A stretch of DNA of 64,000 nt from Acidimicrobiales bacterium (GCA_035536915.1 DATLNE010000047.1:100021-164020), one strand, 5' to 3'. Numbered from the stretch's first letter, positions 53,021 to 61,854 are shown. Numbers and translations: made by a program. The notes: generated by a model not told the origin, from the letters alone.

Positions 53021-53706
53021 AGGTCGGCATCACCCTCCCGCAGTTCCGCGACGACGCGGAGACGGCGATCGAGACCGCCAAGCTGGCGGAGGCGGCGGGG
53101 CTCGACGGCGTGTTCGTCTTCGACCACCTGTGGCCCATCGGGCGCCCGGACCGCCCGGCGCTGCACAGCATCGCCCTGCTCGGCGCGCTGGCGGTGGAGA
53201 CCGAGCGAGTGGCCATCGGCACCCTCGTCGCACGGGTGGGCCTGCTCCCCGACGCCGTGCTCGTCAACGCGCTGGTCACCGTCGACCGCATGGCGGGTGG
53301 CCGGCTGATTGCCGGGCTCGGCGTAGGTGACCGGTTGAGCCGAGCCGAGAACGAGGCGTTTGCCGTGCCGTTCGCACCCGTGCCCGAACGCATGGCCTCG
53401 TTGGTCGAGTGCTGTCGCCAACTGCGCGCGACCGGGGTGACGACCTGGGTGGGCGGCCTGTCCGAGCGCATCCGCCGTGTCGCCGCCGCTGAGGGGGTGG
53501 CACTCAACCTGTGGGGCGTCGACGCCGACGCCGTGGCCGCCGTCGCCCCCGCCGAAGTCACGTGGGCGGGCCAAGTCGGCCCCGACGTGGACCTACGCGC
53601 CCACCTGCGCGCCGTCGAGGACGCAGGCGCCACCTGGGCCGTCTGCGCCCCCGTCGGCCGCCCGTGGGCCGATGCCGTCAAATTTCTTGGTGAATTTGTC
53701 CGCTAG
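53017..53706 (+). CDS. Luciferase-like (LLM class) oxidoreductase, short form
   Basis: A 229-residue bacterial-luciferase-fold enzyme, probably F420- or FMN-dependent. The N-terminal KVGITLPQFRDDAETAIETAK and FVFDHLWPIGRPDRPALH match the family, as does TVDRMAGGRLIAGLGVGD. It is shorter than the usual 290-340 residues; the C-terminal half of the barrel is reduced. The ATG overlaps the ROK stop. Its last codons lie in an 11-base-stem hairpin. Confidence 0.82.
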   Translation: MKVGITLPQFRDDAETAIETAKLAEAAGLDGVFVFDHLWPIGRPDRPALHSIALLGALAVETERVAIGTLVARVGLLPDAVLVNALVTVDRMAGGRLIAGLGVGDRLSRAENEAFAVPFAPVPERMASLVECCRQLRATGVTTWVGGLSERIRRVAAAEGVALNLWGVDADAVAAVAPAEVTWAGQVGPDVDLRAHLRAVEDAGATWAVCAPVGRPWADAVKFLGEFVR

Positions 53707-53716
53707 GACAAATTCA
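53691..53716 (+). terminator. AT-rich hairpin over the stop of the LLM gene
   Basis: TGAATTTGTCC (53691-53701) pairs perfectly with GGACAAATTCA (53706-53716) across the loop GCTA. The TAG stop (53704-53706) is at its centre. It is the most AT-rich stem in this part of the window and probably ends the ROK-LLM transcript. Confidence 0.6.
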
Positions 53717-53767
53717 TTGCGGGAATCCTGGCGAATTTTGACTTTCATGTTACCGTAACGACGCAGA

Positions 53768-53785
53768 GGCCCCTTTATAGGGGCC
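53768..53785 (+). promoter_or_regulatory. Short palindrome before the metzincin gene
   Basis: GGCCCC and GGGGCC flank TTTATA, 22 bases before the TTG start at 53807. It lies in the 100-base intergenic region that also has TTGACT (53738-53743) and the small palindrome GTTACCGTAAC. It could be an operator or a 5' hairpin; no well-spaced -35/-10 pair is clear. Confidence 0.4.
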
Positions 53786-53806
53786 GAGAACCCGGGGGGA
53801 CCAGGT

Positions 53807-54775
53807 TTGTCGAGGAGTCGTCGGCTCGCGCCCTTTTTGGCGCTCAGCCTCGCCGCAGCGAGTGTGTTGTTCTCCGGAACACCGGCCACTGCCGACAATT
53901 ACGTCGGGGCAACCGGAATCAAACAGGACTGCGGCACCCGGTATTCGGAGGGGCTTAACAACACAGACCCGAATCCGCTGACGTGGGCCAACAACGCCTT
54001 GGAGCCCACGACTGCTTCCGCCGTCGACTGGGCGATGTACAACCGCTTCGGCCCGACGCGTCATGACGTCAGCAAGCTGTCATCGGTCACCACGAACACC
54101 GACGTGGTCGCTTTCGACCAGGACTACGCGAGCTACTGCTTCATCGCCTGGCACCCCGAGTCGAGCACCATCGGCCTTGCCACCTGCGTCAGCCTGGTCT
54201 CGAACGGCGCCTGTGAGAAGCACGAGGTTCGCTTCGACCTGTCGTGGATGAACGGCGTCGACCAGAACTGGAAGAACATCATCGCCTGTCACGAAGTCGG
54301 CCACGCCGTGGGGCTCGCCCACCGCGACAGCGAGAACGGCTGCATGGTGGCCGCGATGCCTCATGCCGGCGAGCTGACGCTCCACGACGTGACGCACATC
54401 AACGGCGGTTCGTGGATCAAGCCGGATTACGGAGATCGTTACCTCTTCAGCAACGAGTCCATGAAGTCGTACGACGCTTTGCATACGGCATGGATGCAGA
54501 CCGACGGCAACTTCGTCATCTACGGCCCAGGCGGCCCCATTTGGGCCAGCGGCACGTCGTGGGCGGGACCGAGCACGTGGGCGATCATGCAAAGCGACGG
54601 CAACTTCGTCGTCTACGTGTCGGACGCATATGCGGGTGCAGTGCCGATCTGTTCGACCGGGACCTGGATGTACCCGGGCAGCCACATCCAAATGCAGACC
54701 GACGGAAATCTCGTGGTCTATTCCGAGCCGGGCCACATCGCCCGCTGGGCCAGCAAGTCAAGGGGGTGCGTGTGA
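53807..54775 (+). CDS. Secreted metzincin-like protease with bulb-type lectin tail
   Basis: A 322-residue exported protein. A signal peptide (APFLALSLAAASVLFSG) is followed by a catalytic domain with the metzincin zinc motif H162-E163-x2-H166-x5-H172 (CHEVGHAVGLAH) and a Met later (CMVAAMPH). Residues 215-322 hold three bulb-type mannose-lectin repeats, each with the Q-x-D-x-N-x-V-x-Y pattern (MQTDGNFVIYG, MQSDGNFVVYV, MQTDGNLVVYS). It probably cleaves protein at a mannose-bearing surface. The TTG start is preceded by GGGGGGA. The lipoprotein next to it is coupled. Confidence 0.83.
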   Translation: MSRSRRLAPFLALSLAAASVLFSGTPATADNYVGATGIKQDCGTRYSEGLNNTDPNPLTWANNALEPTTASAVDWAMYNRFGPTRHDVSKLSSVTTNTDVVAFDQDYASYCFIAWHPESSTIGLATCVSLVSNGACEKHEVRFDLSWMNGVDQNWKNIIACHEVGHAVGLAHRDSENGCMVAAMPHAGELTLHDVTHINGGSWIKPDYGDRYLFSNESMKSYDALHTAWMQTDGNFVIYGPGGPIWASGTSWAGPSTWAIMQSDGNFVVYVSDAYAGAVPICSTGTWMYPGSHIQMQTDGNLVVYSEPGHIARWASKSRGCV

Positions 54776-55530
54776 TGAGAAGAGCCTTACGTCTACTCCT
54801 GGCCGCGGTACTTCTGGTCGGTCCCGCCTGTGGTGGCGACGACAAGGAGCCGGCGGCGGTCAGCCCGGAGGACGGGCTGCACTTCGTCACAGAGTTCCTG
54901 TTGGGCATCGCTGAGGCCGGGGGGAAGGTGGCGCCGTGGTACCGCACGCTCGACGAGGTGACGCCCAACGTCGTGTACGTCTACCCCGACGGCAGGACAA
55001 AGCGGCTGAGCGACCTTGCCGTCGTCGGCCGCTTCGTCGGCCTGGAGGAAGGCGCGGGCTTCGTCGTGTCGGAGGACGCGCCTGACGGCACCCCCACGAG
55101 GTTCGACAACCCCAACGCCAAATGGCGTTCGGTGCACGGCGTGGTCGAAGTGGAGCGAAGCGTGGGGGGCGGCGAGGCCCCGAAGCAGTTGAAGGTCTCG
55201 TTGCCCCTCTACTCCCACGAGGACTTCGCCAAGTTCGATGCCGGGCTGCGGGCGCTGGGGCGGGTAGTGCTGCTCCTCGACGCCGACTCGGTGCTCGTCC
55301 GCTATGACCCGTCGCTCTACGTCGTGGCCGACAACCACGTGTTCATCGCCACGGTCGCCGACGACGAGACGTTGGCGCTGCCGATGTTCCCGCCCGAGAG
55401 GGCCACTGCGCTGCTCGCTCCGCCGGGCGTGCGCAAGCTCTCGGAGCTCGACAACCGGGCCAGGACGCCTCGCAAGGTCGTGCTGACACCAGGGCCGCAT
55501 CCCGACATGCCGACGCGGGGGCCCGCCTAA
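54775..55530 (+). CDS. Probable lipoprotein coupled to the metzincin gene
   Basis: A 251-residue exported protein with an N-terminal signal (LRLLLAAVLLVGPACGGDD) ending in a lipobox-like G-P-A-C, which is not ideal. No known domain is recognised; the mature part is mixed alpha/beta and acidic. The ATG overlaps the stop of the protease gene by one base, so they are co-translated. It could be an inhibitor, chaperone or surface partner of the protease; that is inference only. Confidence 0.65.
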   Translation: MRRALRLLLAAVLLVGPACGGDDKEPAAVSPEDGLHFVTEFLLGIAEAGGKVAPWYRTLDEVTPNVVYVYPDGRTKRLSDLAVVGRFVGLEEGAGFVVSEDAPDGTPTRFDNPNAKWRSVHGVVEVERSVGGGEAPKQLKVSLPLYSHEDFAKFDAGLRALGRVVLLLDADSVLVRYDPSLYVVADNHVFIATVADDETLALPMFPPERATALLAPPGVRKLSELDNRARTPRKVVLTPGPHPDMPTRGPA

Positions 55531-55573
55531 TCGGAGGGTAGGTGCCCGTGGCCGGCCGGTAGGCTGGCCCGCC

Positions 55574-56746
55574 ATGGAGTTCCGCCGGATCAACGGGCTG
55601 CCGCCCTATGTCTTCACCATCATCAACGACCTGAAGATCGCGGCCCGGCGTACCGGCGATGACGTCATCGACCTCGGCTTCGGCAACCCCGACATCCCGT
55701 CGCCCGACGTGGCCGTCGACAAGCTGGCGGAATCGGCCAAGAACCCTCGCAACCACCGCTACTCGGCCAGCAAGGGCATCCCCAAGATCCGCCAGGCCAT
55801 CGCCGACCTCTACCTCCGCAAGTTCGGCGTGGAGCTCGACGCCGACCGCGAGGTGGTCACCACCATCGGCGCCAAGGAGGGGCTCAGCCACCTCATGTGG
55901 GTGCTGGTCGGCCCGGGCGACTCGGCCTTCGTGCCCAGCCCGTCGTACCCCATCCACATCTACGCGCCGCTCTTCGCTGGCGCCGAGGTGCAGCAGATCC
56001 GGGTCGGCCCCGACCAGGACTTCTTCGAGAACCTGTGCGAGGCGTGGGAGACGCAGTGGCCCAAGCCCCGCGTCGTCATCCTGTCGTTCCCCCACAACCC
56101 CACCACGGCCTGCGTCGACCTGCCGTGGATGCAGCGCCTGGTCGACTGGGCTCGTGAGCACGAAGTCGTGCTCGTGCACGACTTCGCCTACTCCGACACC
56201 GCCTTCGACGGCTACCAGCCCCCGTCGATCCTCCAGGTGCCCGGCGCCAAGGAGACAAGCGTCGAGCTCTACACCCTTACCAAGTCGTTCTCCATGGCGG
56301 GCTGGCGGGTCGGCTTCCTGGTGGGCAACGCCGAGATCGTGCAGGCGTTGACCAAGCTCAAGAGCTACCTCGACTACGGCACCTTCCAGCCCATCCAGAT
56401 CGCGGCGATCGTGGCCATGAACGAGGTGCCCGACTACCCCAAGGTCGTCAACGAGATCTACCAGTCGCGCCGCGACGCCCTGTGCGACGGGCTGTCGCGC
56501 ATCGGCTGGCACATCGAAAAGCCCAAGGGGACCATGTTCGTCTGGGCCCCCATCCCCGAGCCCTACGCCGAGATGGGCTCGCTCGACTTCGCCAAGTTCC
56601 TCGTCTCCGAGGGCAAGGTCGCCACCTCGCCGGGCATGGGCTTCGGCCCCGGCGGTGACGGCTTCGTGCGCTTCGCCCTCATCGAGAACGAGCAGCGCAT
56701 CCAACAGGCCGTGCGCACCATCCGGCGGGCCCTCACCAAGCTGTAG
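55574..56746 (+). CDS. Class I/II aminotransferase, AlaC-like
   Basis: A 390-residue PLP aminotransferase. FGNPDIPSPD, YSASKGIPKIRQAIA, SFPHNPTTA, VHDFAYSDTAFDGY and the PLP lysine in LTKSFSMAGWRVGF mark it as the AlaC/alanine-glutamate type. It probably exchanges alanine and 2-oxoglutarate. TAGGCT (55560-55565) lies 8 bases before the ATG. The stop shares its last base with the next start. Confidence 0.88.
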   Translation: MEFRRINGLPPYVFTIINDLKIAARRTGDDVIDLGFGNPDIPSPDVAVDKLAESAKNPRNHRYSASKGIPKIRQAIADLYLRKFGVELDADREVVTTIGAKEGLSHLMWVLVGPGDSAFVPSPSYPIHIYAPLFAGAEVQQIRVGPDQDFFENLCEAWETQWPKPRVVILSFPHNPTTACVDLPWMQRLVDWAREHEVVLVHDFAYSDTAFDGYQPPSILQVPGAKETSVELYTLTKSFSMAGWRVGFLVGNAEIVQALTKLKSYLDYGTFQPIQIAAIVAMNEVPDYPKVVNEIYQSRRDALCDGLSRIGWHIEKPKGTMFVWAPIPEPYAEMGSLDFAKFLVSEGKVATSPGMGFGPGGDGFVRFALIENEQRIQQAVRTIRRALTKL

Positions 56747-57753
56747 TGCTGCGCGCCGTCCTGGCGGCGCTGGTCCTCGCCTACGCGCCGGCCACCGAAC
56801 TATGCCGCCTGCAGGACCCCGCCATCGACGAGTCGAGCGGCGTCGCCGCGAGCACGGTCCTGTGGACCCACAACGACAGCGGCGACGGCCCTCGGTTCTA
56901 CGCCGTCGACGACGACACCGGCGCCACCCTCGGCACCTTCACCGTCGACAAGGCCCGTGCCGAGGACTGGGAGGACATGGCTCGCGGCCTTACCGCCGAC
57001 GGCCGCTCCGCCTTGTTCTTCGCCGACATCGGCGACAACTTCGGGCGCCGTCCCGCTGTCGTCGTCTACGAGGTGGCCGAGCCCGCCGACCCGCGGGCGG
57101 GCGGGGTGGTCCCGCTCGTCGCCCGCCACGAGCTGCGCTACGACGACGGCTCGCACGACGCCGAGACCCTGCTGGTCGACCCCCGCACCCGCGCCCTCGT
57201 CGTGGTCACCAAGGACCGACAGGGCGTCAGCGGCGTGTACCGGGCCGAGGCCGGGGTGCTGCGGCGGGCGGGCGAGATCCGCTTCGACCGGCTGGTGCGG
57301 CGCGCGGGCACCTATGCAAAGGCAGCAACCGCAGGCGACGTCGCACCCGACGGCCGGCGGGTGGTGGTGCGCACGCCGTTCGAGGCCTTCGAGTGGGAGG
57401 TGGGCGACGACCTCGTCGCCGCCTTCGCCCGTACGCCGCAACGCATTGCGTTGCCCCGCACCGACCAAGGCGAAGCCATCGCCTACACCCGCGACGGCCG
57501 TTCTCTGGTGACGACGACGGAGGGGGCGGGATCGGTGGTGCACGTGGTGCGCGGCGACCGCGCCGTCGGGCCTGACTTGCTGGCGCCTCGGTCCGACGCC
57601 CAGACGCCCGCGACCGACGAGGACGAACCGCGCAGGCGACGGCCGCGGTGGCCGTTCGCCGTTGCCGCCATTGCTAGCGCTCTATTGCTAGTCCTTGGAG
57701 GCAAAAGGCGACGGCGGCGTCGGCGGTCTCGTTCGCAGGGTCGCCGCGCTTGA
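56746..57753 (+). CDS. Exported beta-propeller-like protein with C-terminal membrane anchor
   Basis: A 335-residue protein with a short N-terminal hydrophobic signal, a beta-rich domain with repeated acidic loops (VLWTHNDSGDGPRFYAVDD, ALFFADIGDNFGRRP, GSHDAETLLVDP), and a C-terminal hydrophobic helix (WPFAVAAIASALLLVLGG) before an Arg/Lys-rich tail. The layout is that of a surface protein anchored by its C-terminus. The function is unknown. Its last 80 bases overlap the convergent tetR gene. Confidence 0.68.
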   Translation: MLRAVLAALVLAYAPATELCRLQDPAIDESSGVAASTVLWTHNDSGDGPRFYAVDDDTGATLGTFTVDKARAEDWEDMARGLTADGRSALFFADIGDNFGRRPAVVVYEVAEPADPRAGGVVPLVARHELRYDDGSHDAETLLVDPRTRALVVVTKDRQGVSGVYRAEAGVLRRAGEIRFDRLVRRAGTYAKAATAGDVAPDGRRVVVRTPFEAFEWEVGDDLVAAFARTPQRIALPRTDQGEAIAYTRDGRSLVTTTEGAGSVVHVVRGDRAVGPDLLAPRSDAQTPATDEDEPRRRRPRWPFAVAAIASALLLVLGGKRRRRRRRSRSQGRRA

Positions 57754-58264
57754 ACAGGAACTGGGTGGCCAGTTCGTTGGTGACGCCGAGGATGGCGTGC
57801 GCCAGCACCAGCGGGTCGGTGTCGCGGATGACGCCCGCCACCACGCCTTCTTTCACATGGCGCACGACGTCGGCCACGGCGATGTCCTGGCCTCGGCGCA
57901 ACACCGGCAGGAAGCGCTTCTCGGTGGCGGCGACACGCGACAACGTGGCGACGTGGCGGTTCTCGGCCAGCCAGTCGAACGAGGCCCGGATGCCCAGCTC
58001 GATGCGGCGCACGGGGTCGGGCTCGTCGCCGATGGCGGCCTGCTGACAGCGGCGCAGGGCGAGCTGGCCTTCGCGGAGGATCTCCTCGAACAACTCGTCC
58101 TTCGACGAGAAGTACCAGTAGAAGACGCCTTTGCCCACGCCCATGCCGGAGACGATCTCCGCCACCGAGGTCGGGTGGTAGCCGTTTTCGGCGAAGCGCC
58201 GGGCCGCGAAGTCCATGAGTTGGCGCCGCCGTTCTCGGCCTCGCGGCGTCAGCTTCCGGTTCAC
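57674..58264 (-). CDS. TetR-family transcriptional regulator
   Basis: A 196-residue repressor. The HTH is RRFAENGYHPTSVAEIVSGM then GVGKGVFYWYFSSKDELFEE, as in TetR proteins; the C-terminal ligand domain is not specific. The GTG at 58264 lies 8 bases after TACCGT (complement of 58273-58278). A palindrome at 58286-58301 fits its operator. It is divergent from plsC, which is the likely target. Confidence 0.88.
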   Translation of the reverse strand: MNRKLTPRGRERRRQLMDFAARRFAENGYHPTSVAEIVSGMGVGKGVFYWYFSSKDELFEEILREGQLALRRCQQAAIGDEPDPVRRIELGIRASFDWLAENRHVATLSRVAATEKRFLPVLRRGQDIAVADVVRHVKEGVVAGVIRDTDPLVLAHAILGVTNELATQFLFKRGDPANETADAAVAFCLQGLAIER

Positions 58265-58285
58265 GGGCAGGCACGGTAGGACGGC

Positions 58286-58301
58286 TTGACCGACCGGTCA
58301 A
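58286..58301. promoter_or_regulatory. Likely TetR operator between tetR and plsC
   Basis: TTGACCGACCGGTCAA contains arms TTGACC and GGTCAA around GACC, a form common for TetR-type operators. It lies 7 bases from the tetR -10 and 34 bases before the -10 of plsC (TAACCT, 58336-58341), so one repressor could control both. Confidence 0.7.
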
Positions 58302-58348
58302 TTAACCGCCTCAGAGCCGAAACAGGCATCCCGACTAACCTGCCCTCC

Positions 58349-59092
58349 GTGGCTTATTGGGTGATGAAGGCGATCCTCACGCCCATCCTGCGGTTCCTGT
58401 ACCGCGTGCGAGCGGAGGGGCTGGAGCACGTCCCCACCACAGGCCCGGCCATCCTGGCCAGCAACCACGTTTCTTTCTCCGACTCGATCTTCTTGCCCCT
58501 GATGCTGCGCCGGCGAATGACCTTCGTGGCCAAGGCCGAGTACTTCGAAGACCCCAAGACGGCGTGGTTCTTCCGGGCGGTCGGCCAGATCCCCATCATG
58601 CGAGAGGGCGGCTCCGCTTCGCAGCGGGCGCTGGAGTCGGCCACCGACGTCCTGCGCAAGGGCGGGCTGTTCGGCATCTACCCCGAGGGCACCCGGTCGC
58701 CCGACGGCCGCCTCTACAAGGGCCACACCGGCATCGCCCGACTGGCCCTGCAGAACCGGGTGCCGGTCGTCGCCGTGGCCATGGTGGGCACCCGCGAGGC
58801 GCAGCCCATCGGCCAAGTGGTGCCCCGGTTCTTCATGCCGATCACGGTGCGGTTCTCGAAGCCGCTGACATTCGAGCGCTATTACGACCGCGCCGACGAC
58901 CCTCGCGTGCTGCGCGAGATCACCGACTCGATCATGTTCGAACTGCGTGAGCTGTCGGGGCAGGAGTACGTGAACGCCTACGCCAAGCGCAAGGACGTGA
59001 GCGAGGGCGGCGGCGCCGATGCCGCTCGCATCGTGCCCGCCGTCGCGGTCAACGGCTCGTCCGTCCCGACCGTGGTCGCCGCCGCCGGATGA
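58349..59092 (+). CDS. plsC: 1-acylglycerol-3-phosphate acyltransferase
   Basis: A 247-residue membrane-associated acyltransferase that adds the second acyl chain in phosphatidic acid synthesis. The catalytic motif is SNHVSFSDSIFL (N-H-x4-D), and the second is YPEGTRSPDGRLYKG. The GTG at 58349 is 7 bases after TAACCT and is preferred over the longer upstream frame. TetR control is likely. It overlaps the ACT gene as ATGA. Confidence 0.87.
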   Translation: MAYWVMKAILTPILRFLYRVRAEGLEHVPTTGPAILASNHVSFSDSIFLPLMLRRRMTFVAKAEYFEDPKTAWFFRAVGQIPIMREGGSASQRALESATDVLRKGGLFGIYPEGTRSPDGRLYKGHTGIARLALQNRVPVVAVAMVGTREAQPIGQVVPRFFMPITVRFSKPLTFERYYDRADDPRVLREITDSIMFELRELSGQEYVNAYAKRKDVSEGGGADAARIVPAVAVNGSSVPTVVAAAG

Positions 59093-59727
59093 CCACCTAT
59101 CTGCTGCGGGTGTGGGTGCCCGACCGGCCCGGCGCGCTCGGTGCCGTCGCCAGTCGCATCGGCGCCGTGCGGGGCGACCTCATCGGCATCGACATCCTCG
59201 AGCGGGGGGCGGGCCGCGCCATCGACGAGTTGGTGGTGCAACTGCCCGACGACAACGGCGACTTGGTGCCGCTGCTCATCGCCGAGGTGTCGCAGGTCGA
59301 CGGCGTCGACGTGGAGGACGTGCGCCCGGTGAGCGACGTGGTCGACCACCGGCTCGACGCCCTGGAGACGGCCGCCCTGTTGGTGGAGCAGTCGACGACC
59401 GAGACGTTGTTGTCGACGCTGGCCGAGCACGCCGCCATCGACTTCGAGGCCGAGTGGGCCGCGGTGGCGGGGGAAGGCGGCGTGGGCGCGGTGGTGGGGG
59501 AGGCGCCGTCGGCCGAGTGGATCGCCGCCTTCGTAGAGGGCAGCCGCTCGTCGCAGTCGGTGGCCTCGTTCGACACCGGCCCCGACGACACCGCCTGGGC
59601 GCCGTTGCCCGGCAGCGGGTTGGGGCTGGTCATCGGCCGCCGGGGCCGCCCGTTCCGGGCCCGGGAACGCCGGCAGTTGGGGGCGTTGGCCCGCATCGCC
59701 GACCACCGCTTGATGCACCTGCGCTGA
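59089..59727 (+). CDS. ACT-domain protein
   Basis: A 212-residue protein with an N-terminal ACT domain (LLRVWVPDRPGALGAVASRI, GIDILERGAGRAIDELVV), which usually binds amino acids, and a C-terminal region (LGLVIGRRGRPFRARERRQLGALARIADH) that resembles part of a GAF-like fold. Its ligand and target are unknown. It overlaps plsC by 4 bases and ends just before a long hairpin. Confidence 0.78.
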   Translation: MTTYLLRVWVPDRPGALGAVASRIGAVRGDLIGIDILERGAGRAIDELVVQLPDDNGDLVPLLIAEVSQVDGVDVEDVRPVSDVVDHRLDALETAALLVEQSTTETLLSTLAEHAAIDFEAEWAAVAGEGGVGAVVGEAPSAEWIAAFVEGSRSSQSVASFDTGPDDTAWAPLPGSGLGLVIGRRGRPFRARERRQLGALARIADHRLMHLR

Positions 59728-59733
59728 CCCCCG

Positions 59734-59787
59734 CCGTTCTGGTCCGGGAATCCCGCGCCGGGGCGCGGGATTCCCGGACCAGAACGG
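59734..59787. terminator. 54-base near-perfect palindrome between convergent genes
   Basis: Two perfect 26-base arms (59734-59759 and 59762-59787) flank GG. It begins 7 bases after the ACT stop and ends 2 bases before the glpK stop. It shares the GGAATC...GCGCC core with the hairpins at 5671 and 13014. A two-way terminator is the likely role. Confidence 0.75.
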
Positions 59788-59788
59788 T

Positions 59789-61237
59789 TCAGTCGGCCCA
59801 GTCCCTCGACCGCTCCACGGCTCGGCGCCAGCCCGCGTGCTTGCCGTCGGCGCCGCCCTTCGACGCACGGGGCTCGAAGCGCACGTCGAGTGCCCATTGC
59901 CCGGCCAGCTCGTCGGTCGAGCCCCACACCCCTTCGGCCAGCCCGGCTAGGTACGCAGCCCCCAGCGCCGTGGTCTCCTGCACCTTGGGGCGGGCGACCG
60001 GCACCTGCAACTGGTCGGCCTGGATCTGCAGCATCAAGTCGTTGGCCGCGGCGCCGCCGTCGGCCCGCAGCTCGGCCACCTTCCGGCCCGCCGCTGCGCA
60101 CATGGCCTCGACCACGTCGCGGGTCTGGAACGCCATGGCTTCGAGCACGGCCCGCGCCAGGTGCGCCCGCCCCGTGCCCCGCGTCAGCCCCACCACGGTG
60201 CCCCGGGCGTAGGGGTCCCACCACGGGCTGCCGAGGCCGGTGAAGGCGGGCACCAGGTAGACGCCTTCGGTGTCGTCGACGGTGCGGGCCAAGGCCTCGA
60301 TCTCGTCGGCTGAGTCGATCATGCCGAGCCCGTCGCGCAGCCACTGCACAGCGGCGCCGGTGACGAAGATGGCGCCCTCCAGCGCGTAGGCGGTCTCGCC
60401 CGACGCCAACGTCCACGCCACCGAGGTGAGCAGTCCCTCCACGGGCGGGGGGCACTCGGGGCCGACGTTCATGAGCACGAACGAACCGGTCCCGTAGGTG
60501 TTCTTGGTCATGCCCGGCGTGAAGCAGGCCTGGCCGAACAGCGCCGCCTGCTGGTCACCCGCGATGCCGCTGACGGGGATGCCGTCGGCCGTGGTGCCGA
60601 ACCGCCCGCTGGTGGGCAGCACCTCGGGCAGGCACGACAGAGGCACGCCGAACAGGTCGCACAGCTCGGGCGACCATTGCTGCTTGCGGATGTCGTAGAG
60701 CAGGGTGCGGCTGGCATTGGAGGGATCGGTGGCGTGCACGGCGCCGCCGGTGAGGTTCCAGAGCACCCACGAGTCGACGGTGCCGAAGGCGAGGTCGGGA
60801 CCGGCTTCCACGCCCCCTTCGGTCAGCAGCCACTCCAGCTTGGTGGCTGAGAAGTAGGGGTCGACCACGAGGCCGGTGGCCTCCCGCACCAGGGGCAGGG
60901 CGTGCGCCAGTTCGGCGCAGCGGTCGGCGGTGCGCCGGTCCTGCCACACCAGGGCCCGGTGCAGGGGGCGGCCGGTGCGGCGGTCCCAGACCACCGCGGT
61001 CTCCCGCTGGTTGGTGATGCCGATGGCGGCAATGGGCTGGTCGAGCCGCGCCCGCAGTTCCGCCAGCGTCGCTTCGACCGCGGCCCAGATGTCGTCGGCG
61101 TCGTGCTCCACCCAACCGGGCCGGGGGAAGTGCTGCGGGAACTCCCGGTACGCCCAGCCCACCGGCGTGCCCGCCTCGTCGACGGCGAAGGCCCGCACCC
61201 CGGTCGTGCCTGCGTCGATGGCGACGACGACGCTCAC
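59789..61237 (-). CDS. glpK: Glycerol kinase
   Basis: A 482-residue FGGY kinase that phosphorylates glycerol. AIDAGTTGVRAFAVD, GITNQRETAVVWDR, LVWQDRRTAD, GIAGDQQAALFGQACF, TYGTGSFVLMN and LRADGGAAANDLMLQ are the typical motifs. The GTG at 61237 overlaps the stop of the cupredoxin gene as GTGA. It is more canonical than the FGGY kinase at 25325. GlpD is 30 kb away. Confidence 0.93.
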   Translation of the reverse strand: MSVVVAIDAGTTGVRAFAVDEAGTPVGWAYREFPQHFPRPGWVEHDADDIWAAVEATLAELRARLDQPIAAIGITNQRETAVVWDRRTGRPLHRALVWQDRRTADRCAELAHALPLVREATGLVVDPYFSATKLEWLLTEGGVEAGPDLAFGTVDSWVLWNLTGGAVHATDPSNASRTLLYDIRKQQWSPELCDLFGVPLSCLPEVLPTSGRFGTTADGIPVSGIAGDQQAALFGQACFTPGMTKNTYGTGSFVLMNVGPECPPPVEGLLTSVAWTLASGETAYALEGAIFVTGAAVQWLRDGLGMIDSADEIEALARTVDDTEGVYLVPAFTGLGSPWWDPYARGTVVGLTRGTGRAHLARAVLEAMAFQTRDVVEAMCAAAGRKVAELRADGGAAANDLMLQIQADQLQVPVARPKVQETTALGAAYLAGLAEGVWGSTDELAGQWALDVRFEPRASKGGADGKHAGWRRAVERSRDWAD

Positions 61238-61839
61238 GGCAGGCTCGTCCTGGTGACCAGGAAGGCGGCACCGCCGGCGGCCAGGAGAAGGAGTGCGGCC
61301 AGCGCGGCGGCGCCGTCGACATCGGTGTCGTCGCTGTCGGACGGGGACGGAGCGCCTGACGCCGTGCCAGCGACGCCCGAAGTCGTGGTGGTGGCCTCAC
61401 CAGGGTCGTCGGGCAGGGTGGTGGACGTCGACGACGTGGTGGTCGTGGACGTGTCGTCCGGTCCGGTGCGGGCTGACCCGGCGGGCGGCTCCGTCGTGGT
61501 GGTGGACCGGTTGGTGGAAGCTGTGGTCCCTCGCACGAGCACCGTGCCCTTCATCCCCTCGTTCTCGTGGAATGTGCAGACGTAGCGGTACGTGCCCGCC
61601 TGCGGGAAGGACTGCGACGCCTGCCGTGTTGGCAATAGCACGTGGTCTGTGCCGCTTCCGAAGGTGACCGAGTGCCGCTCCAAGCTGTTGTTGGTCCAGC
61701 GCACGGTGTCTCCCACCGCGATGGGGATCTGCGCCGGTTCGTAGGCTCGGCCCGCGATGTTCACGTCGTGCGTGGCGACGACAGCGGCAGCCGCCACCGG
61801 CCAGGCCAGGACCACAAGCGCTAGGAGGACTCGACGCAC
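61234..61839 (-). CDS. Exported plastocyanin-like cupredoxin with C-terminal anchor
   Basis: A 201-residue blue-copper-type protein. A signal peptide (LLALVVLAWPVAAAAVV) is followed by a cupredoxin domain with copper ligands His (LERHSVTFG) and C-x-H-x4-M (YVCTFHENEGMKG). A long Thr/Ser/Pro linker leads to a hydrophobic C-terminal helix (ALLLLAAGGAAFLVT). It probably carries electrons at the outer face of the membrane. GTG at 61839 is the start. It overlaps glpK. Confidence 0.85.
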   Translation of the reverse strand: MRRVLLALVVLAWPVAAAAVVATHDVNIAGRAYEPAQIPIAVGDTVRWTNNSLERHSVTFGSGTDHVLLPTRQASQSFPQAGTYRYVCTFHENEGMKGTVLVRGTTASTNRSTTTTEPPAGSARTGPDDTSTTTTSSTSTTLPDDPGEATTTTSGVAGTASGAPSPSDSDDTDVDGAAALAALLLLAAGGAAFLVTRTSLP

Positions 61840-61854
61840 CGCCCCATTCTTCTC

